From Chitinophaga lutea (GTDB lineage Bacteria; Bacteroidota; Bacteroidia; Chitinophagales; Chitinophagaceae): 64,000 bases of DNA. A program made the translations under genes and the position numbers. The first letter of the stretch is position 1, and every line of letters starts with the position of its first letter. Under the pieces are notes generated by a model, which worked only from the letters and a program-made list of their open reading frames with translations, had not been told where the DNA came from and did no database searches. Positions 1 to 9,560 of the stretch are shown here, in pieces. The stretch lies in the NCBI RefSeq assembly GCF_003813775.1, contig NZ_RPDH01000001.1, positions 2,108,001 through 2,172,000 of the forward strand, given 5' to 3'.

Positions 1-576
1 GATGCGCCGGTGGCCTTCCGGAGTGGCAACGCCGTGTATATAATGTAACGTTACCTGCACCATCACGTCGTGGAGGTCGAACTGCGCCGCGGGGAAGTAG
101 CGCGGGTTGTAGGCCGATTCGATCTGCATCAGCCGCAGGTGCGTGATAATGTCGATGTTCATGTTGCTGCGGAAAAGTCCCTCACGGATGCCGCGCTCCA
201 GGTTTTCCCGGATGCTTTTGCGGACAAACCGGTCTTTGAACTCCTGGATAACTTTCCACGCGGAGGGATGGTATTTTTCAAGCTCGAACAGCAGGACGGG
301 ATTGATGCTCTTTACCTGCAGTTCTATTTGGCGGAGTGAGAGCACCAGCTCCTCAATGGCATCCCTCCCACTGCTGGTGCACTCCTCCAGTTTATGACAA
401 TGTGTTCCGGTCATGAAAGCCACCACGGCGTCTACGAGATCCGTTTTATCGGAAAAGTGCTCGTACACCGTTTTTTTGGAGATGCCGCATTCACGGGCGA
501 TGTCCTGCATGGTGATGCTTTTGATACCATATGTGCTGAATAAGCGAAGGGCGGTTTCTAAAATTCTTTCCTTCAT
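1..576 (-). CDS. TetR/AcrR family transcriptional regulator (3' end cut by window edge)
   Basis: Reading from an ATG at 576 toward the left edge gives an open frame with no stop before base 1. Its N-terminus is a TetR helix-turn-helix, with CGISKKTVYEHFSDK as the recognition part. The family binds operator DNA through this domain and a ligand through the variable C-terminal part. The start lies 3 bases after the stop of the upstream TetR gene, with AAGG just before it, so the two are almost certainly co-transcribed and may be translationally coupled. About 192 residues are visible, close to the usual 190-210, so little is missing. The ligand cannot be predicted. A target, often an efflux operon, probably lies beyond the left edge; that is inference. 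Confidence 0.9.
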   Translation of the reverse strand, partial: MKERILETALRLFSTYGIKSITMQDIARECGISKKTVYEHFSDKTDLVDAVVAFMTGTHCHKLEECTSSGRDAIEELVLSLRQIELQVKSINPVLLFELEKYHPSAWKVIQEFKDRFVRKSIRENLERGIREGLFRSNMNIDIITHLRLMQIESAYNPRYFPAAQFDLHDVMVQVTLHYIHGVATPEGHRRI

Positions 577-579
577 GCC

Positions 580-1185
580 TTATTTTTTTAATCCTTTGAT
601 GAAAATGGCGGTGAACTGCTCCTGCCACTGCCGCACGGTTTCGAACCCTTCTTCGGAGATGTCGTCGCTCATGGCGCCGTTGGCCAGCGAAAGGCGGAGC
701 CCCAGCATCGACTGGATGTATAGAACGGCCATCTGCTGCACGTCGCAGGGGGCCAGTTCGCCCCGGTCGATGCCTGCCTGCAGCACTTTGGCCGTCATGG
801 CGGTTTCCCGCTGGCGGGCCTGTTCGAATACGTCGCCGGTAGTGTCTATCTGTTTGTCGCGCAGTACTTTAAAAAGCTCCAGCCGGCAGAATCTTTTGGC
901 GAAGATGTGGCGCACCCTGGCCATCTCCAGTAATATGTCGACGGTCGCGCCCTCGCCCTCCGCTACTTTTTCGAGGCGTGCAAAAAAGGTTTCACCTGCT
1001 TTTTCGAGCACTCCGAAGTGCAGCGCGTTTTTGTCGGGGAAATAGTAGTATAAAGAGGCCTTGGAGCAATGCAGATCTTCGGCGATCTCATTCATAGTGG
1101 TTTTGGAAGCACCATAGTGAGTAAACCTTTTCAGAGCCGCCTCTATGATCCGGTCACGCATTTCGTCTCTGTTGTCTGTGTGCAT
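580..1185 (-). CDS. TetR/AcrR family transcriptional regulator
   Basis: A 201-residue protein of normal TetR length. Residues about 10-57 form the helix-turn-helix domain, ending in the typical KASLYYYFPDKNAL segment. The C-terminal ligand-binding part is all-helical and unlike the N-terminal half of the neighbour, so ligand specificity is unknown. It is the first gene of a two-gene operon with the TetR gene at 1-576. The upstream DNA (1186-1260) is A/T-rich and is the likely promoter and autoregulatory region, though I could not pick out a clear operator palindrome. A start at Met1 fits because the helix-turn-helix begins within ten residues. Confidence 0.9.
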   Translation of the reverse strand: MHTDNRDEMRDRIIEAALKRFTHYGASKTTMNEIAEDLHCSKASLYYYFPDKNALHFGVLEKAGETFFARLEKVAEGEGATVDILLEMARVRHIFAKRFCRLELFKVLRDKQIDTTGDVFEQARQRETAMTAKVLQAGIDRGELAPCDVQQMAVLYIQSMLGLRLSLANGAMSDDISEEGFETVRQWQEQFTAIFIKGLKK

Positions 1186-1540
1186 TAACTTTCTGACTTT
1201 TTTAGTTACAAAGTCAAAGGTATAGTGAATATTTGGATTTGGTAAATGAAGTTGACCATTTAACGGATTTTTAACGATTCCGTGACAGGGAGAGTTTTGG
1301 GAGTTTCCCGGGAACAGATTGATTATGAATCAGTTAAATTACATGGGTCTGATAACCAGGGTCACTCTCACTTATAACCGGCATGGCTGTGATGACCTCA
1401 CCTGAGCCGGGGCGGGGCAAAATGGCAGTACGGAGGAAGCAGAAAAAGAGGCGGGAAGCGCTCCCCCGGCATCCGGTGAACCGGATTTATTCACATATCC
1501 ATGTACCATGTGGACTATCATGACAATCTGGCCAGGGGCG

Positions 1541-1651
1541 TACACCTGTTTCAGGACGAGTCACGTAATCGTTTCTTTTTTTACTCTTTGAACCTGTAGA
1601 CCTTTATGCGGATTAACAACAAGGGGTGTAAACCTATTTCGGGACGAATCA
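1541..1651. repeat. Diverged direct repeat, possible transposon-end remnant
   Basis: Two 23-bp copies at 1541-1563 and 1629-1651 match at 19 of 23 positions (consensus TAMACCTRTTTCRGGACGA then RTCA). Each is preceded by g or gt, so they read (g)TA.ACCT. Closely spaced terminal sub-repeats of this type remind me of IS21-family ends in Bacteroidota. No istA or istB gene or fragment is recognisable nearby, so the mobile-element reading is inference. Confidence 0.4.
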
Positions 1652-1671
1652 AAGTGAACCCACCGTAAAAG

Positions 1672-1771
1672 ACGAACCTACAACGAAGCTACAACGAACC
1701 TACAACGAAGCTTCCCTTTTGGACGTAGGTTCGTTATTCCCCCAGTGTAGGTTCGTTGTAGGTTCGTCTTT
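1672..1771. repeat. Inverted repeat built of 11-bp units
   Basis: The left arm has three tandem copies of CTACAACGAAS (S = C or G). The right arm carries three inverted copies, GTAGGTTCGTT, one separated from the others by an 11-bp spacer. The outer ends pair over 22 bases with a single mismatch, so the transcript of either strand could form a long hairpin. There is no T-run positioned for a normal terminator. Function unknown. Confidence 0.75.
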
Positions 1772-1890
1772 TGCCCTGGGAATCTCCATTCAGATCAAAT
1801 TTCTGTCAATTCGCGTTCAATTTCCGGCCGGCACCGGGACGGTAATTACGGGGAAGGAGAAAACAGGCAGGCGTGCCCCGTGTTGCTCCA

Positions 1891-1936
1891 TATTCTGCAC
1901 TCGTGCACATTTTTTCTGCACTCGTGCACATTTTTG
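1891..1936. repeat. Tandem duplication of a 20-bp palindrome-containing unit
   Basis: The unit TTCTGCACTCGTGCACATTT occurs twice back to back. Each copy contains the near-palindrome TGCACTCGTGCA, so the pair offers two dyad sites 20 bp (about two helical turns) apart. This spacing would suit cooperative binding of a dimeric regulator, but no partner gene is adjacent and a chance duplication is equally possible. Confidence 0.6.
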
Positions 1937-2393
1937 AAGGAGCCTGCAGGGCACCGACAGCGGACGGAACGCCGTGCGCCCGGAATGGTTTACCGGGTCG
2001 GGAGGGAGCGAAATACGAGCGGGGCCGATGGTATTGATCTGCCGGCCACGGCCAAAACACTGAAAAACACAACTTATTGGGAATGAGTTTTTTGGCACAT
2101 ATACACAAAATGAAAAATCCTGATTCATTCGTTTTATATTATGTGTAAAAACGCCAATAAATGAATTTCAGCCTTTTCCACGGCATGGGCCTTATTTCTA
2201 ATGGCGGTGTACCTTTTTTGGTTATCCCCGGCTTAAACGCGCCGAATCCACGCCGTCCAAAACCGCTCTTCCCGCTAAAATTACCGGACCTGCCCGCCTC
2301 CAAAAGCGGGAAATGAATGCCTGGAAGGGCGTAACAGGGTGCTGTTTGTCGCAAATGAATGGTCCGGGCCAAATGGGATATGCCGGCCGGGGC

Positions 2394-2433
2394 ATAGCAA
2401 AAAGGCCCGCCTTCCGGCGGGCCTTTTTGCTAT
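2394..2433. terminator. Bidirectional intrinsic terminator
   Basis: A perfect 18-bp stem (2394-2411 with 2416-2433) closes a TTCC loop. The stem carries A-runs on one side and T-runs on the other, so it can terminate transcription in both directions. It lies 20 bases beyond the stop of the aminotransferase gene on the minus strand and is its terminator. Confidence 0.95.
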
Positions 2434-2453
2434 TTCTATGTAGACTTTTCCGC

Positions 2454-3713
2454 TTATTGCAGTTTCTCCAGTGCCGCTTTCAATGCTGCCAGCATGGCAG
2501 GGATTTCTTCTTTCACACAGGTGCCCACGCTCAGGCGGTACCAGGGTGAGTTTTTAGCCGAGCCGAATGCGTAGAAAGGAACCACCGCCAGTTTCGCCTC
2601 ATCCAGGATGTAGGAGGTAACGGCTGCCTGGTCTGCCAGCTCTTTCCCGTCTGCCGTCTTTTTACCCACCAGGTCCAGTTTGATGGTGAGGTAAATGGCT
2701 GCCTGCGGAGCGATGGCGTCTACCTGGTGGCCGGCTTTTTTCAGCGCGTCGAATCCTTCGAAGATTTTCACCAGTCTTTCTTCCACCTCACCTTTGAAGT
2801 GAACGAGGTATTTGTTCACGGCTTCTTTCTGTACGAGGTATTTGGCAGCGGCTTTCTGTTCTGCCATGGGGCTCCAGGCGCCCACGTGAGACAGGATCGC
2901 TTTCATTTTGCTCATCACGTGTTTGGGGCCCAGCGCCCAGCCCACACGCACACCCGTACCGGCAAAGGCTTTACTCATACCGTCGATGAACACGGTGTAA
3001 TCTTTCATTTCCGGGCGGAGGGAAACGGGGTTGTAGTGATGCGTTTCACCGAAGGTGAGCACCCAGTACATCTGGTCGAACAGCACGTACAGCGGTTTTT
3101 CACCGGCTGCGCGGCTTTTGTTCTCTTCCAGTACCATATCGCATATTTCTTCCAGCTGTTTTTTACCAAAGGTAGTACCGGTGGGGTTTTGCGGAGAGCA
3201 GAGCGCCAGCAGGGTTGCACCTTTCAGCAGCGGCTTCAGTTCGGCAGCGGTGGGCATGAAGTCGTTTTCCGCTTTTGCTTCCAGCACCACGTGCTCGCCT
3301 TCGAGGAAGTGAGTGTAGTGGTTGTTGTTCCAGGAAGGAGTGGCGTAGATTACTTTCTCACCGCGGTCAACGATCGTGCGGTAAGTAGCGTAGATGATCG
3401 GACGGCCGCCGCAGGAGATCACGATCTCGCTGTTCGGATCATAGCTGAGGCCTTCGCGCTCCGAGATGAATTCGCCCACTGCCTTGCGCAGTTCGGCAAT
3501 ACCGTCGGCCGGCGGATAGTTGGTGTATTTATCCTTGTAAGCCTGAATGATTTCATTTTCAAACTCCAGCGGAATAGGGAATACCTTGGGGTCAAAGTCA
3601 CCGATGGTGAAATTGTAGATCTTTTCACCCTTAGCCTGCTTTTCCTTTATCTCTCCGGCCAGTTTGATAATTTCAGAACCTATCAGCGTTTCGGCTAAAT
3701 GAGACAGTTTCAT
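2454..3713 (-). CDS. Pyridoxal-phosphate aminotransferase, class I/II (aspartate aminotransferase-like)
   Basis: A 419-residue fold-type I aminotransferase, expected to move an amino group between an amino acid and a 2-oxo acid in the cytoplasm. The catalytic lysine is Lys248 in DGMSKAFAGTGVRVGW, where the following arginines fit the phosphate- and carboxylate-binding positions. The segment CSPQNPTGT is the substrate and cofactor asparagine motif, and LFDQMYW holds the aspartate contacting the pyridine nitrogen. The length is slightly above the usual 390-400. It stands alone, with a strong terminator behind it and an A/T-rich promoter region before it, divergent from dnaN. Sequence alone does not fix the amino-acid specificity; aspartate is the best guess. 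Confidence 0.9.
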   Translation of the reverse strand: MKLSHLAETLIGSEIIKLAGEIKEKQAKGEKIYNFTIGDFDPKVFPIPLEFENEIIQAYKDKYTNYPPADGIAELRKAVGEFISEREGLSYDPNSEIVISCGGRPIIYATYRTIVDRGEKVIYATPSWNNNHYTHFLEGEHVVLEAKAENDFMPTAAELKPLLKGATLLALCSPQNPTGTTFGKKQLEEICDMVLEENKSRAAGEKPLYVLFDQMYWVLTFGETHHYNPVSLRPEMKDYTVFIDGMSKAFAGTGVRVGWALGPKHVMSKMKAILSHVGAWSPMAEQKAAAKYLVQKEAVNKYLVHFKGEVEERLVKIFEGFDALKKAGHQVDAIAPQAAIYLTIKLDLVGKKTADGKELADQAAVTSYILDEAKLAVVPFYAFGSAKNSPWYRLSVGTCVKEEIPAMLAALKAALEKLQ

Positions 3714-3956
3714 AACCCCAGTTTTTTTGTTTTAATGAATGATGATTTTTGCGCCCGCAAAACTAACCGATTTATTAATAATTTAAAAGAAAAGGCATAT
3801 TGTTTTCAATATTTTCAACACATGGCAGAAATACTGCGAATTTGTTCAAAAATAAGTCGATTTACCGCTCTTTTAACAAGCATTATATTTTGTGATAATG
3901 CGAATACATGCGCGTAAGTTGTGGAAAAGCGGCGGAGGATGATTGACAAAACTTTC

Positions 3957-3964
3957 TATCTTTG
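3957..3964 (+). promoter_or_regulatory. -7 promoter box for dnaN
   Basis: TATCTTTG matches the Bacteroidota -7 consensus TAnnTTTG exactly. It would start transcription about 3970, giving a leader of roughly 30 bases before the ATG at 4001. No well-spaced -33 TTTG is evident. The box also overlaps the first codons of a longer possible frame beginning at 3962, which argues against that earlier start. Confidence 0.65.
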
Positions 3965-4000
3965 TTTGCCTTACATTTGCAACAATTATTAAGTAACCTT

Positions 4001-5119
4001 ATGAAGTTTATCGTTTCTTCCTCTACTTTATTGAAACAATTACAACAGATCAGCGGTGTGATTAACTCGAACACGGTATTGCCCATCCTGGAGGACTTCC
4101 TTTTCATGATCGACAAAAACGAGCTCACCGTAATTGCTACCGACCTGGAAACCGTTATGAAGGTAAAGCTGGAGGTAGAGGCCAAAGAAACCGGGCGCAT
4201 TTGTATTCCGGCGAAAATTCTGATGGACTCCCTGAAGAACCTGCCGGACCAACCGCTGACTTTCAACATAGACCTCAATTCGTTTGCTGTTGAGATCACG
4301 TCGGACAACGGTAAATACAAGGTGATGGGAGAAAACCCGGAAAACTTCCCGAAAGAGCCGGCGGCAGAAGATGCGACGAACTTCACCATGACGGCTTCCG
4401 CCCTGGTGACGGCCATCAACAAAACCCTGTTTGCCGTGAGCAACGACGATCTTCGCCCGCAGATGACCGGTGTGTTTTTTGAACTGCACCCGGACAATAT
4501 CACCTTCGTGGCTACCGACGCGCACAGGCTCGTGAAGTATATCCGCACCGATGTGAAATGTCCGCAGGCCGACAGCTTCATCGTACCGAAGAAGCCCCTC
4601 AACCTGCTCAAATCCGCCATCCCTGATAACGACAGCGAAATCAAAGTGTCTTACAGCAGCAACCACTTCTTTGTGTCGCACGACAATGCACAGATGATCT
4701 GCCGCCTGATAGACGCCCGTTTCCCTGACTATAAAGTGGTGATCCCGAAGGAAAACCCTTACCGCCTGACGCTCGTGAAAAACGACTTCCAGAACGGCCT
4801 GAAACGCGTGAGCGTGTTCGCCAACAAGAGCACCAACCAGGTAGCCCTCAACATCAGCGGCGCCGAATTGCAGCTCTCCGCGCAGGACGTTGATTTTTCC
4901 TTTGAAGGGAACGAGCGCATGAGCTGCCAGTACAGCGGGGAAGACATGCAGATCGCCTTCAACGCGAAATTCCTCATCGAAATGCTGCACGCCGCCGAAG
5001 GTGACGAAATCACCATCGACCTGAGCGCGCCCACTAAAGCCGGTATTCTCCGCCCCGTGGAAAAGGGGGAGTCCGAAGACCTCCTGATGCTGGTGATGCC
5101 GCTGCTGCTCAACAATTGA
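4001..5119 (+). CDS. dnaN: DNA polymerase III subunit beta (sliding clamp)
   Basis: A 372-residue clamp that dimerises around DNA and tethers the replicative polymerase and other clamp-binding proteins. The protein shows the three repeated clamp folds, with typical segments VLPILEDFLF near the start, ATDAHRL in the second domain and a hydrophobic C-terminal end (LLMLVMPLLLNN) that forms the ligand groove. The start at 4001 (MKFIVSSS) is preferred over 3962 because the family begins this way and because the promoter box overlaps the upstream codons. It is monocistronic here: no dnaA or recF is adjacent, and a strong terminator follows. Confidence 0.97.
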   Translation: MKFIVSSSTLLKQLQQISGVINSNTVLPILEDFLFMIDKNELTVIATDLETVMKVKLEVEAKETGRICIPAKILMDSLKNLPDQPLTFNIDLNSFAVEITSDNGKYKVMGENPENFPKEPAAEDATNFTMTASALVTAINKTLFAVSNDDLRPQMTGVFFELHPDNITFVATDAHRLVKYIRTDVKCPQADSFIVPKKPLNLLKSAIPDNDSEIKVSYSSNHFFVSHDNAQMICRLIDARFPDYKVVIPKENPYRLTLVKNDFQNGLKRVSVFANKSTNQVALNISGAELQLSAQDVDFSFEGNERMSCQYSGEDMQIAFNAKFLIEMLHAAEGDEITIDLSAPTKAGILRPVEKGESEDLLMLVMPLLLNN

Positions 5120-5138
5120 TCTTAACACGATACCGATA

Positions 5139-5169
5139 AAAAAAGAGGAAGCAGTGCTTCCTCTTTTTT
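5139..5169. terminator. Intrinsic terminator after dnaN
   Basis: A perfect 14-bp stem (5139-5152 with 5156-5169), loop AGT, is followed by G and more T residues. A-runs on the left arm would also allow termination in the opposite direction. Confidence 0.95.
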
Positions 5170-5429
5170 GTTTTATCACAAACCCTTCAAATATTAATTT
5201 CCATTATACATTAAAGGAAAAATGTATCCATTCCCATACCCCGCCGACGACCCCAACAATTAACCATTTCTTCATATATAAAGCATTCTCTGAATGAATT
5301 GCTTGTTTTTTGAAATACAAATAATCCGCTGAAACCCGCTACAATTGGGCAAAAAATCGTAAATTTTCATTAGAAACGTAACTGATATTTACTAACCTCA
5401 ACGCACGTACGTATAAATTCCATCCGCAC
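5170..5429. other. A/T-rich intergenic region upstream of hydroxylase gene
   Basis: No gene is evident. The only coding-like item is a 13-codon frame at 5222-5263 starting after TTAAAGGAAAA; it is reported as a finding. The 3' half is A/T-rich and presumably carries the promoter of the gene at 5430. Confidence 0.5.
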
Positions 5430-6260
5430 ATGATCGACTTTTTTGAGCATATACCATCTTCATACCGTACCGCCATGTTAGTGGCCGGGCTGGTATTGTT
5501 GTGGCTCATCGAAGGAGTGATCCCGCGGTTCCGGTTTTCGGGGAACAAATACCGGCATGCCGGCACCAATCTCTTTTTTACGTTAACGACCGCCATGGTG
5601 AACCTGGGATTCGCCTTTTTGATCGTCAAGGCCTCGGAATGGACAGCACGGGAGCAATTCGGGCTCTTATACTGGCTGAAGCTGCCGGTGTGGGCGCATG
5701 CCATTGCCGCGCTGCTGATGCTCGATTTTATAGGCGCTTACCTGGTTCATTTCATCCAGCACAAAATCGCCTGGATGTGGCATTTCCATAAAATCCACCA
5801 TACGGACACGGCGGTGGATACCACCACGGCGCTGCGCCACCACCCGGTGGAAAGCGTGTTCCGCGTGATCGCGCTGTTTGTGGGCATTGTGACCATGGGT
5901 GCGCCCATCTGGATGGTGATGCTCTACCAGACGATTTCGGCGTTCATGAGCCAGTTCAATCACGCCAATATCCACCTGCCGGGCTGGATGGACAAAACAT
6001 TGAGCTGGATCATCGTGTCGCCGGATATGCACAAAGTACACCACAGCCGGTATCAGCCGGAAACGGATTCGAATTATGCCAATATATTTTCTATCTGGGA
6101 TCGCCTCTTCGGTACGTTCGTTACAGTGAAAGATACCACCAGTCTGCGTTATGGGCTGGATGAATACCAGGATGCGCGTTATCAACAGATTGGTCCCTTG
6201 CTGAAGACTCCCTGGGAAGAGGTGCCGGAACGTGACCAACAGCCGGGCTTGCAACAATAG
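5430..6260 (+). CDS. Fatty acid hydroxylase / sterol desaturase superfamily membrane protein
   Basis: A 276-residue integral membrane protein with the histidine clusters that bind the di-iron centre of this superfamily: HFIQH (from His107), HFHKIHH (from His118), RHHPVE (about 136) and HKVHH in the C-terminal third. Hydrophobic helices lie at about 15-32, 48-66, 88-106 and 145-170. Members hydroxylate or desaturate lipid chains or sterols using oxygen. In Bacteroidota likely substrates are membrane fatty acids, sphingolipids or carotenoids, but the sequence does not say which. It is followed 35 bases later by a small membrane protein gene on the same strand, possibly co-transcribed. Confidence 0.9.
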   Translation: MIDFFEHIPSSYRTAMLVAGLVLLWLIEGVIPRFRFSGNKYRHAGTNLFFTLTTAMVNLGFAFLIVKASEWTAREQFGLLYWLKLPVWAHAIAALLMLDFIGAYLVHFIQHKIAWMWHFHKIHHTDTAVDTTTALRHHPVESVFRVIALFVGIVTMGAPIWMVMLYQTISAFMSQFNHANIHLPGWMDKTLSWIIVSPDMHKVHHSRYQPETDSNYANIFSIWDRLFGTFVTVKDTTSLRYGLDEYQDARYQQIGPLLKTPWEEVPERDQQPGLQQ

Positions 6261-6295
6261 CGTTCAATATTTATTCACCATAATCTCTATTCAGT

Positions 6296-6550
6296 ATGCA
6301 TCACCCAACTAGTATGCCCAAAATCGCAGGGTTTGCTTCCATTTTTGTAGGTGTGGTTACGGCCGCATTTTCATTCATCAGCAAATCCGCAGACGCTGCT
6401 ATTTACCTTGGCGCTGCAGGCGTTTTCGTTTGCATCATATCCCTGATAATTGCCCGTAAGAGTACCGACGAGCTGCAGATGGCCGTGGCCGGCCTGTTCC
6501 TGGCAATTGTTGCCACCGCTATAGGTTTCTGGCAGCAGTATAATTTATAG
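6296..6550 (+). CDS. Small hypothetical membrane protein
   Basis: An 84-residue protein with three predicted membrane segments (about 10-26, 35-53 and 63-78) and a short charged loop KSTDELQ between the second and third. I do not recognise a family. Met7 (MPKIAG) is an alternative start. It lies 35 bases after the hydroxylase gene on the same strand and may share its transcript. Confidence 0.65.
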   Translation: MHHPTSMPKIAGFASIFVGVVTAAFSFISKSADAAIYLGAAGVFVCIISLIIARKSTDELQMAVAGLFLAIVATAIGFWQQYNL

Positions 6551-6657
6551 TCGCGCTAAAGCGCTTGCACAAGTTCCTCAGTTCGGGTGCCGGTGTAATA
6601 ACCGTACCCAATTATGAAGCAACCTCCCGAATCCGGATCGGGGAACTTGCATTGTCC

Positions 6658-7149
6658 TTATTTCCCTTTCCTTGAACCTTTTTTTCTTGTATATTTTTCC
6701 AGGTACCCCGGAGCTGCATTGGTTGGAAATACCACCAACGATGTATCGTTCAACATTTTGATCACCAGCGTATCGATCTCCGTCACCGGTTCTTTGTCCC
6801 CCTCAGCATGGCTCCAAAGCAGCAGCGTATCCTGCTGCAGCTTCCATTTATCGTAAAGGCGGCTGTGCATGTTCACCGATTCCGCTTTCCCGTTTTTCCT
6901 GAGGTTGAAACCCTGCATCACGCTGTCTATTCCCTGCACCGGCTGCAGCCAGCGGCCCGGGACCAGCGTGGAATCCACTATCACGGCGGTATCTGCAGGA
7001 ATCACGGTCACCGAATCGGCCGGCAGTGTGTCGACCAGCTCCGTACTATCGGTAACGGCTACACTGTCTTTTTCCTTTTCGCCCGACACCGGCGCCTGGC
7101 AGGCGGCCAGCAATAACCAGCATCCGGCAAACAGGTTGAGTTTTTTCAT
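6658..7149 (-). CDS. Hypothetical lipoprotein
   Basis: A 163-residue protein starting MKKLNLFAGCWLLLAACQAP, a type II signal peptide with lipobox LAAC, so it should be lipid-anchored in the envelope. The segment after the lipidated cysteine is rich in Asp, Ser, Thr and Val (low complexity), followed by a domain ending in a basic tail, KKGSRKGK. The first methionine of the open frame (7185) is rejected because the signal peptide begins at 7149. Function unknown. It is divergent from the thiamine operon. Confidence 0.8.
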   Translation of the reverse strand: MKKLNLFAGCWLLLAACQAPVSGEKEKDSVAVTDSTELVDTLPADSVTVIPADTAVIVDSTLVPGRWLQPVQGIDSVMQGFNLRKNGKAESVNMHSRLYDKWKLQQDTLLLWSHAEGDKEPVTEIDTLVIKMLNDTSLVVFPTNAAPGYLEKYTRKKGSRKGK

Positions 7150-7208
7150 ACAGGATCGTTTAAACATATCTCTTGTTCCTATCAAAGATAATGCTAAACC
7201 GTTGTGTA

Positions 7209-7240
7209 TTTGGAATTTGGTATTCTACACCATACATTTG
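7209..7240 (+). promoter_or_regulatory. Bacteroidota-type promoter of the thiamine operon
   Basis: TTTG at 7209-7212 and TACATTTG at 7233-7240 are separated by 20 bases, matching the -33/-7 consensus in sequence and spacing. Transcription would begin about 7245-7247, exactly where the riboswitch aptamer starts. Confidence 0.85.
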
Positions 7241-7244
7241 TATC

Positions 7245-7327
7245 ACTTTAGGGGTGTTCCGGCCCGCGCCGGAACTGAGATGATACCCTCAGTACCTGAT
7301 GCAGTTCGCACTGACGTAGGGAAAAGT
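7245..7327 (+). ncRNA. TPP riboswitch (THI element) aptamer
   Basis: All the conserved THI-box blocks are present in order: GGGGTG, CTGAGA, ACCC, ACCTGATGCAGT and GACGTAGGGAA. The variable arm is a perfect hairpin, GTTCCGG/CCGGAAC with loop cccgcg. The closing P1 stem can form between ACTTT (7245-7249) and AAAGT (7323-7327). Thiamine pyrophosphate binding would lower expression of the following thi genes. Confidence 0.97.
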
Positions 7328-7356
7328 AATACTGAACTCCTTCTCATCTACATCCT

Positions 7357-7419
7357 TAAAGTTTATTGTTTCACCTAAACTCCTGCAAACATGGAAGTGC
7401 TTGTAAACAATAAACTTTA
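7357..7419 (+). promoter_or_regulatory. Hairpin enclosing the thiS start, likely riboswitch expression platform
   Basis: A perfect 15-bp stem pairs 7357-7371 with 7405-7419, leaving a 33-base loop that contains the thiS ATG (7391) and its ribosome-binding region. This would restrict initiation. The left arm begins TAAAGT, which could alternatively pair with ACTTTA at the very start of the aptamer (7245-7250), the same bases that form P1 when TPP is bound. The two pairings exclude each other. The pairing is seen; its regulatory use is inferred. Confidence 0.6.
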
Positions 7420-7591
7420 TGCAGTGCAGCCGGACACTACGGTTGCTGCACTCTTACAGTTTATTCAGCTCCCCACCAAGGGCATTGCGGTTGCGGTTAA
7501 CCGCAGTGTGGTGCCCCGCGCCGCATGGGACGCCACCACACTGTCGCCGGCCGACAAGGTCATGATCATCCAGGCCACACAGGGAGGGTAA
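7391..7591 (+). CDS. thiS: Sulfur carrier protein ThiS
   Basis: A 66-residue ubiquitin-like protein ending in the required Gly-Gly (ATQGG). The C-terminus is adenylated and converted to a thiocarboxylate that donates sulfur to thiazole synthase ThiG. Family features include TVAALL in the first helix and the segment IAVAVNRSVVPRAAW. It is the first gene after the TPP riboswitch. The ThiF or MoeB-type activating enzyme is not present in this window. Confidence 0.95.
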   Translation: MEVLVNNKLYAVQPDTTVAALLQFIQLPTKGIAVAVNRSVVPRAAWDATTLSPADKVMIIQATQGG

Positions 7592-7607
7592 TACCTGCCT
7601 GCAATAA

Positions 7608-9395
<1,788 letters not shown>

Positions 9396-9560
9396 CCCGA
9401 AGGCCTGCATTCCCGATGCCAACAAACATTTGCAGCGGGAAGATATCACGGCATGGACAACGAATCGTAAATCGTAGTGGATAACAGGCCCTGACGAAAA
9501 CCTTCATTCATCAGAACAGAGAGGAAAGTCCTAGCCGCATTAACATGGAAGACTGCAAAC

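Larger units (their letters stand above)
1186..2393. other. Gene-free 1.2 kb interval with repeats
   Basis: No reading frame here looks protein-coding on either strand; the short open frames lack family features and overlap each other. The interval holds three repeat structures listed separately: a diverged 23-bp direct repeat at 1541-1651, an 11-bp-unit inverted repeat at 1672-1771, and a 20-bp tandem duplication at 1891-1936. The first 70 bases after the TetR start probably contain that operon's promoter. The rest looks like decayed mobile or repetitive DNA. Confidence 0.6.

Noticed and set aside
1719..2372. Short overlapping frames in 1719-2372
   Set aside because: They lie on both strands across repeats, lack motifs and overlap one another.
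3962..4000. Longer dnaN start at 3962
   Set aside because: The codons overlap the -7 promoter box and are absent from the family.
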